Assembly: GCA_964620125.1 (NCBI GenBank)
Contig: CAZUGQ010000005.1
Coordinates: 1 to 64,000, forward strand
Source of the DNA: OLB6 sp964620125
Lineage (GTDB): Bacteria > Bacteroidota > Ignavibacteria > Kapaibacteriales > Kapaibacteriaceae
DNA: 64,000 bases
Direction: 5' to 3'
The notes under the pieces are model-generated. The model was given only the letters and a program-made list of their open reading frames with translations. It searched no databases and was not told the DNA's origin. Below, in pieces: positions 44,491 to 51,663 of the stretch. Position numbers and translations under genes: made by a program. How positions within the stretch are numbered: position 1 is the first letter of the stretch; every line of letters begins with the position of its first letter.

Positions 44491-46366
44491 ATGTGGTTGT
44501 GTGGTCTGGTTCTGGTATTCCTCGTGCCGTTTACGTTGGTTGCAAATGAGTTGTCGCCACTCTGCACAAGAGTTGTTCACGTCGACACCTGCGATGGCAC
44601 ACTCTGGCTTGCGTGGGAGGTGGATGTAAAGCCAGGAGACTCGGTAATCATCTATCAGAGTCAGGGCGCATTGCAGGACGCTGAAGGCAAACCTGATACT
44701 TCGGGAGGAGCCGGACGCTGGTCAGTCCACGAAGTGCTATCTCGAAATGGAAGTAGCGTGCAGCTTTCGTCCATTCCCGTAGCCTATCCGTTGGAGGGGA
44801 GCGTGCAGCTCTGTCCAGTGATTTACGGAACTCACGTGACCATCATCGAACCACACACCGTTCGGCCGTGGAATGACGGTGCCAATGGGGTTCTGATGAT
44901 CTCCGCCGACACCCTTACCATATCTGCCGCAATCGATGCCGTTGGGTCTGGCTTTCCAGGTGGACGTGCAAGCATGAACAGTTGGGACACTTCACGAACA
45001 GATGCAATGGCAGATTGGACCTCTGGCATAGGAGGAGGTAGGGGGCTTGGCATTGCTGTGATGGGTCATGATAAAGCCGCAGGACGGCTATCATCCTGCA
45101 ACGGTGGTGGTGGCGGCAATGCCCGCAACGCCGGTGGCGGGGGGGGAGCCGGCGCAGGAAGAGGTGGCCGAGGTGGTCACCAGACGAGTGAGTACGGCAG
45201 CGAGCCCGTAGGTGGTATGGGTGGCCATGCCTTGATCCCAAACTCAGCGGCCCAGGTATGGCTAGGTGGTGGTGGAGGTGGCGGACATCAGAATGATTTT
45301 CTTGGTGCCGACGGAGGGGCGGGAGGAGGACTCGTTATCCTTAGAGCTCGGTACCTGCGATGGATGCGCGGAGCAACGATACAGGCCGGAGGGGAGAGTG
45401 CTGCCACAGCCATTGGTGATGGAGCCGGAGGTGGGGGCGGGGGGGGAGGGTGCTGCCACGGCGTTGGGTGGGGGGGCGGGGGGGGGGGGGGGGGGGGGGA
45501 CTGTGGTGCTCGACGTTGATACCGTGTGGAGAGAGTTGGCGCCGGATTCATCGGTTCCCGTTATCAGCGTTACAGGTGGGAACGGTGGTTGTGTGTTGTC
45601 AGATCTGCGATGTTATGGTCCTGGTGGTGGTGGAGGCGGCGGTAGTGTCGTCTTTGGTCGGGCATACGATGTCGGCAACTTCGTTGTTGATGTGCACGGA
45701 GGAGTTAACGGAAGTAGCCTTGGGGGTGGATGCACCATTGATTCTAGTTACGGAGCGGAAGCAGGTGTAGCTGGTAACGTTCACATTCGGCATGTTCCAC
45801 CATATCTCGTGGGTGATCCTTGCGGTATACCGGATATCGAGGTAAGAATCGCCGACACATCCGGTAACCCTGGAGATCATGTAAACATTCGGCTCATCGT
45901 AGAGGCTCGTACCACGAGACCTGAGCCCCTTACCATCAGAATGCGTATTCGAACGAGAGCAAGTGTGCTGTGGCCACATGGACCGTATTGGTGGAGCGGT
46001 CGGCGGTACACCACACGGTATGTTGATGTAACCCTGCCGGCGGGTGCTCCGCGAGTGGATGAAGTGATGTTGCCGTATCAGTGTTTGTTAGGCGACAGTG
46101 CACAGGTGGCCATCATGATTGACTCGCTTGTTGTGAGTGTGCCAGCCGTGCATGCTGTAGTCTCTCGACATGGCGTATTCTCCATTGCCAACCTATGCCG
46201 GGCAGGGGAAAGGGTGCGATTGTTTGATCCATTTGGTCAGGTGCAGCAGGCGGAAATGTTTACTGACCTCCAAGGCCGCATCTGGCGAAGATCTGATCTA
46301 CGTTTCGAAGCATCCGGTCTTCATCAAAGATTGTGGCCAATTCGGCCTCACCCAGGGCAGCCGTAA
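44491..46366 (+). CDS. Glycine-rich secreted protein with frame break at a G22 tract
   Basis: From ATG 44491 a signal peptide (MWLCGLVLVFLVPFTLVANE) leads to a beta domain (DGTLWLAWEVDVKPGDSVIIYQS), then a region with GGGGGNARNAGGGGGAGAG-type glycine runs. The frame stays open into the tract of 22 G at 45478-45499 and then stops at 45519. Sensible text resumes one frame over (TVVLDVDTVWRELAPDSS, NFVVDVHGGVNG) to a stop at 46366. Losing one G or gaining two joins both parts into about 625 residues. The end (CRAGERVRLFDPFGQ) looks like a partial surface-sorting segment. The last 107 bases overlap purB on the other strand. Whether the break is biological (phase variation) or a sequencing fault is not decided. 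Confidence 0.7.
45478..45499 (+). repeat. Homopolymer of 22 G
   Basis: A run of 22 G after shorter runs of 8 G (45449-45456) and 7 G (45470-45476) in the glycine-rich gene. The tract can slip in replication and the four G runs could fold into a quadruplex. Confidence 0.97.
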
Positions 46367-47561
46367 CGTCGGCGTCGGCCATCAATACTTCCAGCAATGG
46401 GCGCCCCGTATCCCAGGTAATCATGGCATTCCGCTGCACAAGGCGATAGGCGTCTTCTCTGGTTATGCCTGCTCGAACGAGGGACAGTAATACGCTTTGC
46501 GAGAACGGTAAACCATTTGTGAGATGAAGATTGCGGAGCATGTTTCCCGGGTATACCACAAGGTTGGCAATCAGGTCTATTGCCAGACCAAGCATATAGT
46601 CTAAAGTGATCGTTGAGTCCGGACAGATCACCCTCTCCACGCTGCTATGTGATATGTCTCGCTCATGCCACAATGCGTTGTTTTCCAGCGCAGCTGTTGC
46701 GTTGCCGCGGAGCAGGCGCGCCAGGCCGCACAGCCGTTCACTCACGATAGGATTCTTTTTATGGGGCATAGCACTCGAGCCCTTTTGTCCCTTTCCAAAA
46801 GACTCTTCGGCTTCTCGTACCTCGGTGCGCTGTAGGTGGCGAATTTCGGTGCCAATCTTCTCCAGCATTGTACCAACGATGGCCACGGTGCTCAGGAATT
46901 CCGCATGGCGATCACGCTGTATCACTTGTGTTGAAACAGGTGCAGGCCGCAGGCCAAGGTGTTTACACACATAGGCTTCGACTTCGGGCGAGAGATGCTC
47001 GAAGGTTCCCACGGCACCCGAAATCATGCCAACGGCCACCGTGTCGATTGCCGCCGCAAGCCGTTCGATGTTGCGAACACATTCCTGGTGCCAGAGGAGC
47101 AGCTTGAGGCCGAATGTGGTTGGTTCGGCATGAATACCGTGAGTTCTGCCAATACATACCGTGTGCTTGAATTCGATTGCACGGCGGGCAAGAACGTCGC
47201 GTAACTCCACCAACCCCTTCATCAGCAGTTCACCCGCACGAGTAAGCTGGACGGCCAGGCAGGTATCGAGCACGTCGCTCGACGTCATCCCGAGATGCAC
47301 GTAGCGAGAAGCGGGACCAACATACTCGGCAACGTTGGTGGTGAAAGCGATCACATCGTGCCGAGTTACCTGCTCGATTTCCAGGATGCGTTGCACGTCG
47401 AATTTGGCTTTGGCCTTGATCTCATCAACTGCTTCCTGCGGGATGATGCCTTGTTTGGCCTGAGCCTCGCAGGCAAGAATTTCAATGTCGAGCCAGATGG
47501 AGAAACGAGTTTCGTCTGACCAGATGGAACCCATTTCAGGGCGGGTGTATCGTTCAATCAT
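46260..47561 (-). CDS. purB: Adenylosuccinate lyase
   Basis: A 433-residue fumarase/aspartase-superfamily enzyme. Key segments: the N-terminal MIERYTRPEMGSIWSDETRF typical of PurB, HLGMTSSDVLDT (89-100), the histidine in GRTHGIHAEPTTFG (H141), and the signature SSAMPHKKNP (262-271) with its mobile serine loop. It cleaves SAICAR to AICAR and adenylosuccinate to AMP, two steps of purine synthesis. Its 3' end overlaps the convergent glycine-rich gene by 107 bases. The ATG at 47561 is preceded at five bases by TAAGTTTG, matching the Bacteroidota -7 box, so the mRNA is probably leaderless. Confidence 0.97.
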   Translation of the reverse strand: MIERYTRPEMGSIWSDETRFSIWLDIEILACEAQAKQGIIPQEAVDEIKAKAKFDVQRILEIEQVTRHDVIAFTTNVAEYVGPASRYVHLGMTSSDVLDTCLAVQLTRAGELLMKGLVELRDVLARRAIEFKHTVCIGRTHGIHAEPTTFGLKLLLWHQECVRNIERLAAAIDTVAVGMISGAVGTFEHLSPEVEAYVCKHLGLRPAPVSTQVIQRDRHAEFLSTVAIVGTMLEKIGTEIRHLQRTEVREAEESFGKGQKGSSAMPHKKNPIVSERLCGLARLLRGNATAALENNALWHERDISHSSVERVICPDSTITLDYMLGLAIDLIANLVVYPGNMLRNLHLTNGLPFSQSVLLSLVRAGITREDAYRLVQRNAMITWDTGRPLLEVLMADADVTAALGEAELATIFDEDRMLRNVDQIFARCGLGGQ

Positions 47562-47566
47562 GGCTG

Positions 47567-47574
47567 CAAACTTA
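47567..47574 (-). promoter_or_regulatory. -7 box five bases before purB
   Basis: TAAGTTTG on the minus strand, followed by CAGCC and the purB ATG. Transcription starting a few bases after the box would begin at or very near the A of ATG, making the message leaderless. Confidence 0.5.
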
Positions 47575-47600
47575 TTCAGTGGCGCGAAGTAGATTCGGCG

Positions 47601-48113
47601 ATGTTTCGTTTACCGGTGGCCTGCTTGCTTATCGGAGTCCTGGTGTTCTGCATGGCGGGATGGGTGCCGCTTGCCGTTGGGCTACGCATGCATGCACGGT
47701 GGCAGGCCATGCAGGGCTGGCGAGACGGATCGGTTGTGGTGTTCCGATTATCTGGGAACGCAGCCGATCTCACGCTTCGATGGGAACACGAACGGGAGTT
47801 TGCCTTCGACGGCTGGATGTATGACGTGGTGGCCAGGTACGACAGCGCAGGAATAACCGTCATTCGTGCATATCGCGATCATGCCGAATCAAACGTGGTA
47901 CGGGCAATTCAGGAAACAGCGGCAAAGGACCCGAGCATACATCTTGGGCATCTGATCGTGCGAATGATGCTCCTTACCGCAACAATGCCACCGCCCACGT
48001 TTGAATACATGCTCGAACCGCTGCAGGTCAGGGTTGGGCAAGGAATTCGTCATTGGGCACAACATCGGTGCCCCAGCGTGGACCCTCCACCTCCGGAACA
48101 GTTGATGATCTGA
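47601..48113 (+). CDS. Small envelope protein next to TonB receptor
   Basis: A 170-residue protein with an N-terminal hydrophobic segment (LPVACLLIGVLVFCMAGWVPLAVGL) that is a signal anchor or signal peptide. The segment RWEHEREFAFDGWMYDVVARYDSAGITVIRAYRDHAE resembles a short family I know from Bacteroidota, where an EFxxxGxMYDVV core is found beside heme- or iron-related TonB receptors. It ends with MLEPLQVRVGQGIRHWAQHR. No known enzyme. It starts 40 bases after the purB start, divergent, and lies 54 bases before the receptor gene with a small hairpin between them. A role with the receptor is inference from position. Confidence 0.6.
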   Translation: MFRLPVACLLIGVLVFCMAGWVPLAVGLRMHARWQAMQGWRDGSVVVFRLSGNAADLTLRWEHEREFAFDGWMYDVVARYDSAGITVIRAYRDHAESNVVRAIQETAAKDPSIHLGHLIVRMMLLTATMPPPTFEYMLEPLQVRVGQGIRHWAQHRCPSVDPPPPEQLMI

Positions 48114-48128
48114 TGCCCGTCGGCATCA
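48111..48128 (+). promoter_or_regulatory. Small hairpin between the accessory gene and the receptor gene
   Basis: TGATGCC (48111-48117) and GGCATCA (48122-48128) pair around CGTC; the stop codon of the upstream gene is in the 5' arm. It is followed by GGTTCTTTACC, too weak a T-tract for a sure terminator. It could attenuate or stabilise the message. Confidence 0.35.
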
Positions 48129-48167
48129 GGTTCTTTACCTGTTTCATCAACAAACACCGGAACTACC

Positions 48168-50438
48168 ATGTTTACTCAACGATGGGTGGCAGTGGTGTGC
48201 TGCGCAGTCTTCTGCGCCAGCATGGAATTGCATACCCAAACAGATAATCGTAAGCGTGATGCTCAAGCAATCAGCGACACGGTTACCGTTCACAATACCG
48301 ATACCAGTGCTGACTTCACAACAACGCAGGAAGTGGTTGTGAGTGCATCTCGCTGGCAAGAGAATTCACGCTCCGTATCGCGCGAAATCACCCAGGTAAA
48401 ACCGCAAGACATACAGCTGTACAACCCCGCTACAACGGGTGATGCTCTAGCCCAAACAGGAAAGGTTTTTGTTCAGAGAAGCCAGCTTGGTGGGGGAAGC
48501 CCGATGCTCCGTGGGTATGCAGCAAATGCTGTGCTGCTCGTTGTTGATGGCATCCGCGTGAACAATGCCATCTATCGCAGCGGTAACCTGCAAAACGTGA
48601 TTACCATTGATGCTAACTCCCTTGATGGGGCAGAAGTCCTGTTCGGACCAGGGTCCGTGCAGTACGGAAGTGATGCTCTTGGTGGCGTGATGGTGTTTCG
48701 AACACGCCAGGCACAGTTTGCCCAGGATGCAACGCAAGTAGGTGGTACTGCTATGCTACGGTATGGTACGGCCATGCAGGAGAAAACAGCATCCGCAGCA
48801 ATCGACGTGAGCTGCACACGATTGGCATCGTCAACTGTGATCACCTACACAGACTTTGCCGACCTTCGGGGCGGAAGCGTTTTCAGCGATCAATATCCAG
48901 GCTTCGGGAGTAGGCCGTGGTATGTGGAACGCATTGGCGAACGCGACAGCATAATCAGAAACTCCGATTCGCTAGTGCAAACGCCCACCGGATACAATCA
49001 GATCAACGTGATGGAAAACCTGGCCTGGCAAGCCAGTGAAACGCTGACGCTGAAGTATGGAGGACTGTTTACGACCAGTTCGAACGTCCCTCGGTACGAC
49101 CGATTGCAGGAGGTTGTGGATTCATTGCCTCGATCTGCAGAGTGGTTCTATGGTCCGCAGCTGTGGACCATGCATTCGATAACCGCAACACTCTCCGATG
49201 CCGGACCCCTCGGTGATGATGCGATGATTGCAGCATCGTTTCAGTACTACAATGAGTCGCGCAATGACAGGCGGTTCAACAACAACAATCGCAGAAAACA
49301 GGACGAAACCGTTCTTATTGGTGCTGTGAATGCAGACTTTCGTGTGCGGCTTAACAACGGTATGCCGCTGGAGCGTGACCTCTACTATGGCATCGAGGCG
49401 TATGTGAACGACGTGACGAGTGTTGCCAACAGAACCAACATCGTTACCGGTGCAGTAACGCCAACGGCAACTCGGTACCCCGACGGAGGGAGTACTGTGG
49501 TCTCTGCGGCAGCCTACGTTCAAGGACGATGGGCATCATCAGAGTCCTTCGTTGTTGCCGGTGGATTACGGTTCACTACGTACGACCTGCAGAGCACGAT
49601 TGCCGACACCTCGCTCTTTTCGCTGCCATTCACCGACCTTTCAACCAGTACCACGGCACTTACTGGGTCGATTGGTGCTACGTGGTTGGTGGCACCTTCA
49701 CTGTCCCTTAATGCAAATGCATCGTCGGGATTTCGGGCACCCAACGTTGACGACATAGCCAAGGTGTTCGAAAGTTTGCCGGGGGTGTTGGATGTCCCCA
49801 ATCCATCGTTGGGTCCGGAATATGCATACACGCTGGAAGGGGGCTTTGGTTGGACTCTATGTAACGGATGGCATTTGGATGCGAACGTGTTTCATACGTG
49901 GGGCGTAGATGCGATTCAGAGTGCACCGTACACACTGAACGGACAAGACACGATCATCATCGATGGTGTACCTACGGCGGTATACGCCAATCAGAACGTA
50001 GGACGAGCCTTTGTTTATGGTGGTAGTGCCGAGCTGCGCGGGCGGATTGATTGGTTAGATGTATTAGCAACTGCCGTACTCACTCAGGCATCGGTTGCCG
50101 ATACCAATCTCCCGCTTAGCCACATACCACCAGCGTATGGTTCACTTCGTGCAAATTGGAATGCCTCGAACTTCAATGTTGGCGCTTCATTCTGGTGGTC
50201 TGCATCCAAGGATATTGACGACATACCCACGGATGATCGCAACATTGGGGTGAACACAACTCCGAATGGAGTTCCGGCATGGTGGCGAGTTGACGTGAAC
50301 GCTGGCTGGAAGTGGGAGCAGCGTATTGAGCTTCGGTTGATTCTAGAGAACATCATGGATCATCATTACCGGCCATTTGCATCGGGGGTAAGTGCGCCTG
50401 GTAGGAACCTGGTGCTATCCGTTCGAGGGAACTTCTAG
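48168..50438 (+). CDS. TonB-dependent receptor, heme/hemoglobin type
   Basis: A 756-residue outer-membrane receptor. Signal MFTQRWVAVVCCAVFCASMELHTQ is followed by a TonB-box-like EVVVSASRWQ stretch (about 55-64), a plug with GKVFVQRSQLGGGSPMLRGYAANAVLLVVDGIR and FGPGSVQYGSDALGGVMVF, and a barrel ending NLVLSVRGNF with terminal Phe. The block GFRAPNVDDIAK ... VPNPSLGPEYAYTLEGG corresponds to the FRAP/NPNL boxes of HemR/HmuR-type heme receptors, with the histidine between them not obvious. The ligand is therefore most likely heme, but a siderophore or corrinoid is possible. No Fur box or ExbBD genes are seen. The accessory gene upstream may be its partner. Confidence 0.85.
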   Translation: MFTQRWVAVVCCAVFCASMELHTQTDNRKRDAQAISDTVTVHNTDTSADFTTTQEVVVSASRWQENSRSVSREITQVKPQDIQLYNPATTGDALAQTGKVFVQRSQLGGGSPMLRGYAANAVLLVVDGIRVNNAIYRSGNLQNVITIDANSLDGAEVLFGPGSVQYGSDALGGVMVFRTRQAQFAQDATQVGGTAMLRYGTAMQEKTASAAIDVSCTRLASSTVITYTDFADLRGGSVFSDQYPGFGSRPWYVERIGERDSIIRNSDSLVQTPTGYNQINVMENLAWQASETLTLKYGGLFTTSSNVPRYDRLQEVVDSLPRSAEWFYGPQLWTMHSITATLSDAGPLGDDAMIAASFQYYNESRNDRRFNNNNRRKQDETVLIGAVNADFRVRLNNGMPLERDLYYGIEAYVNDVTSVANRTNIVTGAVTPTATRYPDGGSTVVSAAAYVQGRWASSESFVVAGGLRFTTYDLQSTIADTSLFSLPFTDLSTSTTALTGSIGATWLVAPSLSLNANASSGFRAPNVDDIAKVFESLPGVLDVPNPSLGPEYAYTLEGGFGWTLCNGWHLDANVFHTWGVDAIQSAPYTLNGQDTIIIDGVPTAVYANQNVGRAFVYGGSAELRGRIDWLDVLATAVLTQASVADTNLPLSHIPPAYGSLRANWNASNFNVGASFWWSASKDIDDIPTDDRNIGVNTTPNGVPAWWRVDVNAGWKWEQRIELRLILENIMDHHYRPFASGVSAPGRNLVLSVRGNF

Positions 50439-50508
50439 TGTGCCGTGTAGGGCGTGCTACTTCTTGTCCTAGATTCGCAGTCCAATTACCACTACTCAGG
50501 AGAAGCCG

Positions 50509-50952
50509 ATGGCATCCGTCACACCATATCTCACATTCAATGGCAACTGTGAAGAGGCCATTGAGTTTTATTGCGAAGCGCTTGATGGAGACATTGTGTC
50601 TCTGCAACGATTCGGCGATGTCCCTGACATGGCACCGGCCGACATGGCAGATAAGATCATGCATTGTGTGCTGGCAGCCGACGACGTGATCATAATGGCG
50701 TCTGACAGCACGCCGTCACAGCCTGTTAGTCCAGGCACGAACGTTCACTTGAGTTTGGATTTTGATTCGCTGGAAGAGCTTCAGGATGCCTTCGAAGCAT
50801 TGTCGGAAGGTGGCACTGTAACGATGCCGCTTCAAGACACATTTTGGGGAGCACGTTTTGGTATGCTGGTTGACAGGTACGGCGTATCCTGGATGTTCAA
50901 TTATGACCTCGAAGAAGACGTCGAGGACGAAGAGGAAGAAGCGTCAGAGTGA
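50509..50952 (+). CDS. VOC-family protein (PhnB / glyoxalase-like)
   Basis: A 147-residue protein of the vicinal-oxygen-chelate fold: MASVTPYLTFNGNCEEAIEFYCEALDGD matches the PhnB/YjdN subgroup, with MHCVLAADDVIIMASDS and, near the end, FWGARFGMLVDRYGVSWMFNYD, the usual final strand. The acidic tail (EEDVEDEEEEASE) is unusual and overlaps the convergent tsaB gene by nine bases. VOC proteins bind metals and act as dioxygenases, glyoxalases or resistance proteins; PhnB-type members are mostly of unknown role. It follows the heme receptor by 70 bases on the same strand. A stable 14-bp hairpin in tsaB at 51004-51034 probably terminates its message. Confidence 0.88.
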   Translation: MASVTPYLTFNGNCEEAIEFYCEALDGDIVSLQRFGDVPDMAPADMADKIMHCVLAADDVIIMASDSTPSQPVSPGTNVHLSLDFDSLEELQDAFEALSEGGTVTMPLQDTFWGARFGMLVDRYGVSWMFNYDLEEDVEDEEEEASE

Positions 50953-51630
50953 TCGTGTGCCCATAGCGGGCTGGAACTCCTGAAGGTATGAAGGTTCGAA
51001 TGCAAGCGGATCTGCCCAATGGGCAGATCCGCTTTGTACTTGTTGGTGTGCTGCTTTTGCAACAAAACGAGCCGATAACCTTGTTAGGCCGCTGATGGAG
51101 TGGTCAGCAATGAGTGGTGCTCCTGGTCCAACTACAAGCATGTCTGGTGCAATGCGTGTTTTAGCAGCGGCACTATCAAGCAAGTGTACTTCGTGATCAA
51201 GAACCGCGCAAACGGAGTTGCCATCGTGTTCGAGAGAGAATGTTTGTACATAACAAAGCTCCCGATGGCTGGGAATCACCGTAAGTATTCTCTGTTTGCC
51301 ACAGGCAATTGCAACTTCTTCCGACGCACTGGCGAGCGCCTGCATCGTTGAGATGGGTAAAAGACGTGGCGAGCCGGTCTGGCAAAGCCCCTTTACAAAG
51401 CTTGCTCCAATCCGCAAACCCGTGAATGAGCCAGGACCGCAGCTAAATGCTACGGCATCTACATCATGAATGGTTCTGTGAACATTGCCCAGAACCTGCT
51501 GCACAAGGGACACCAACACTACATCATGGAGGCTGGGCATGTGCGTTTCGGAGAGAGATACCAAAGCACCATCGGAGCTTAGTGCTACGCTACACACGTT
51601 GGATGTGGTTTCGACTGAGAGTAGGTGCAT
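50944..51630 (-). CDS. tsaB: tRNA threonylcarbamoyladenosine synthesis protein TsaB
   Basis: A 228-residue ASKHA-fold protein: MHLLSVETTSNVCSVAL at the N-terminus, VDAVAFSCGPGSFTGLRIG as the TsaB/Gcp hallmark, then FVKGLCQT. TsaB dimerises with TsaD and together with TsaE and TsaC makes N6-threonylcarbamoyl-A37 in tRNAs that read ANN codons. The C-terminal part (SAHWADPLAFEPSYLQEF) carries the usual P-x-Y-L ending. The start lies 34 bases downstream of the mfd stop, so it may share the mfd transcript. The 3' end overlaps the convergent VOC gene by nine bases and contains a perfect hairpin. Confidence 0.92.
   Translation of the reverse strand: MHLLSVETTSNVCSVALSSDGALVSLSETHMPSLHDVVLVSLVQQVLGNVHRTIHDVDAVAFSCGPGSFTGLRIGASFVKGLCQTGSPRLLPISTMQALASASEEVAIACGKQRILTVIPSHRELCYVQTFSLEHDGNSVCAVLDHEVHLLDSAAAKTRIAPDMLVVGPGAPLIADHSISGLTRLSARFVAKAAHQQVQSGSAHWADPLAFEPSYLQEFQPAMGTRSL
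51004..51034. terminator. Perfect 14-bp tri-loop hairpin inside the tsaB 3' end
   Basis: AAGCGGATCTGCCC (51004-51017) and GGGCAGATCCGCTT (51021-51034) pair perfectly around AAT. It lies within tsaB codons, 52 bases past the end of the convergent VOC gene. The plus strand follows with TTGTACTTG. Very probably a transcript end for the VOC gene, using coding DNA of its neighbour. Confidence 0.6.
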
Positions 51631-51663
51631 GCAATGCCCTTTGTAGATGTAGCAAACTATGGC

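Noticed and set aside
48111..48128. Calling the hairpin before the heme receptor a terminator
   Set aside because: The stem is only 7 bp and lacks a proper T-tract, so I list it only as a possible regulatory element.
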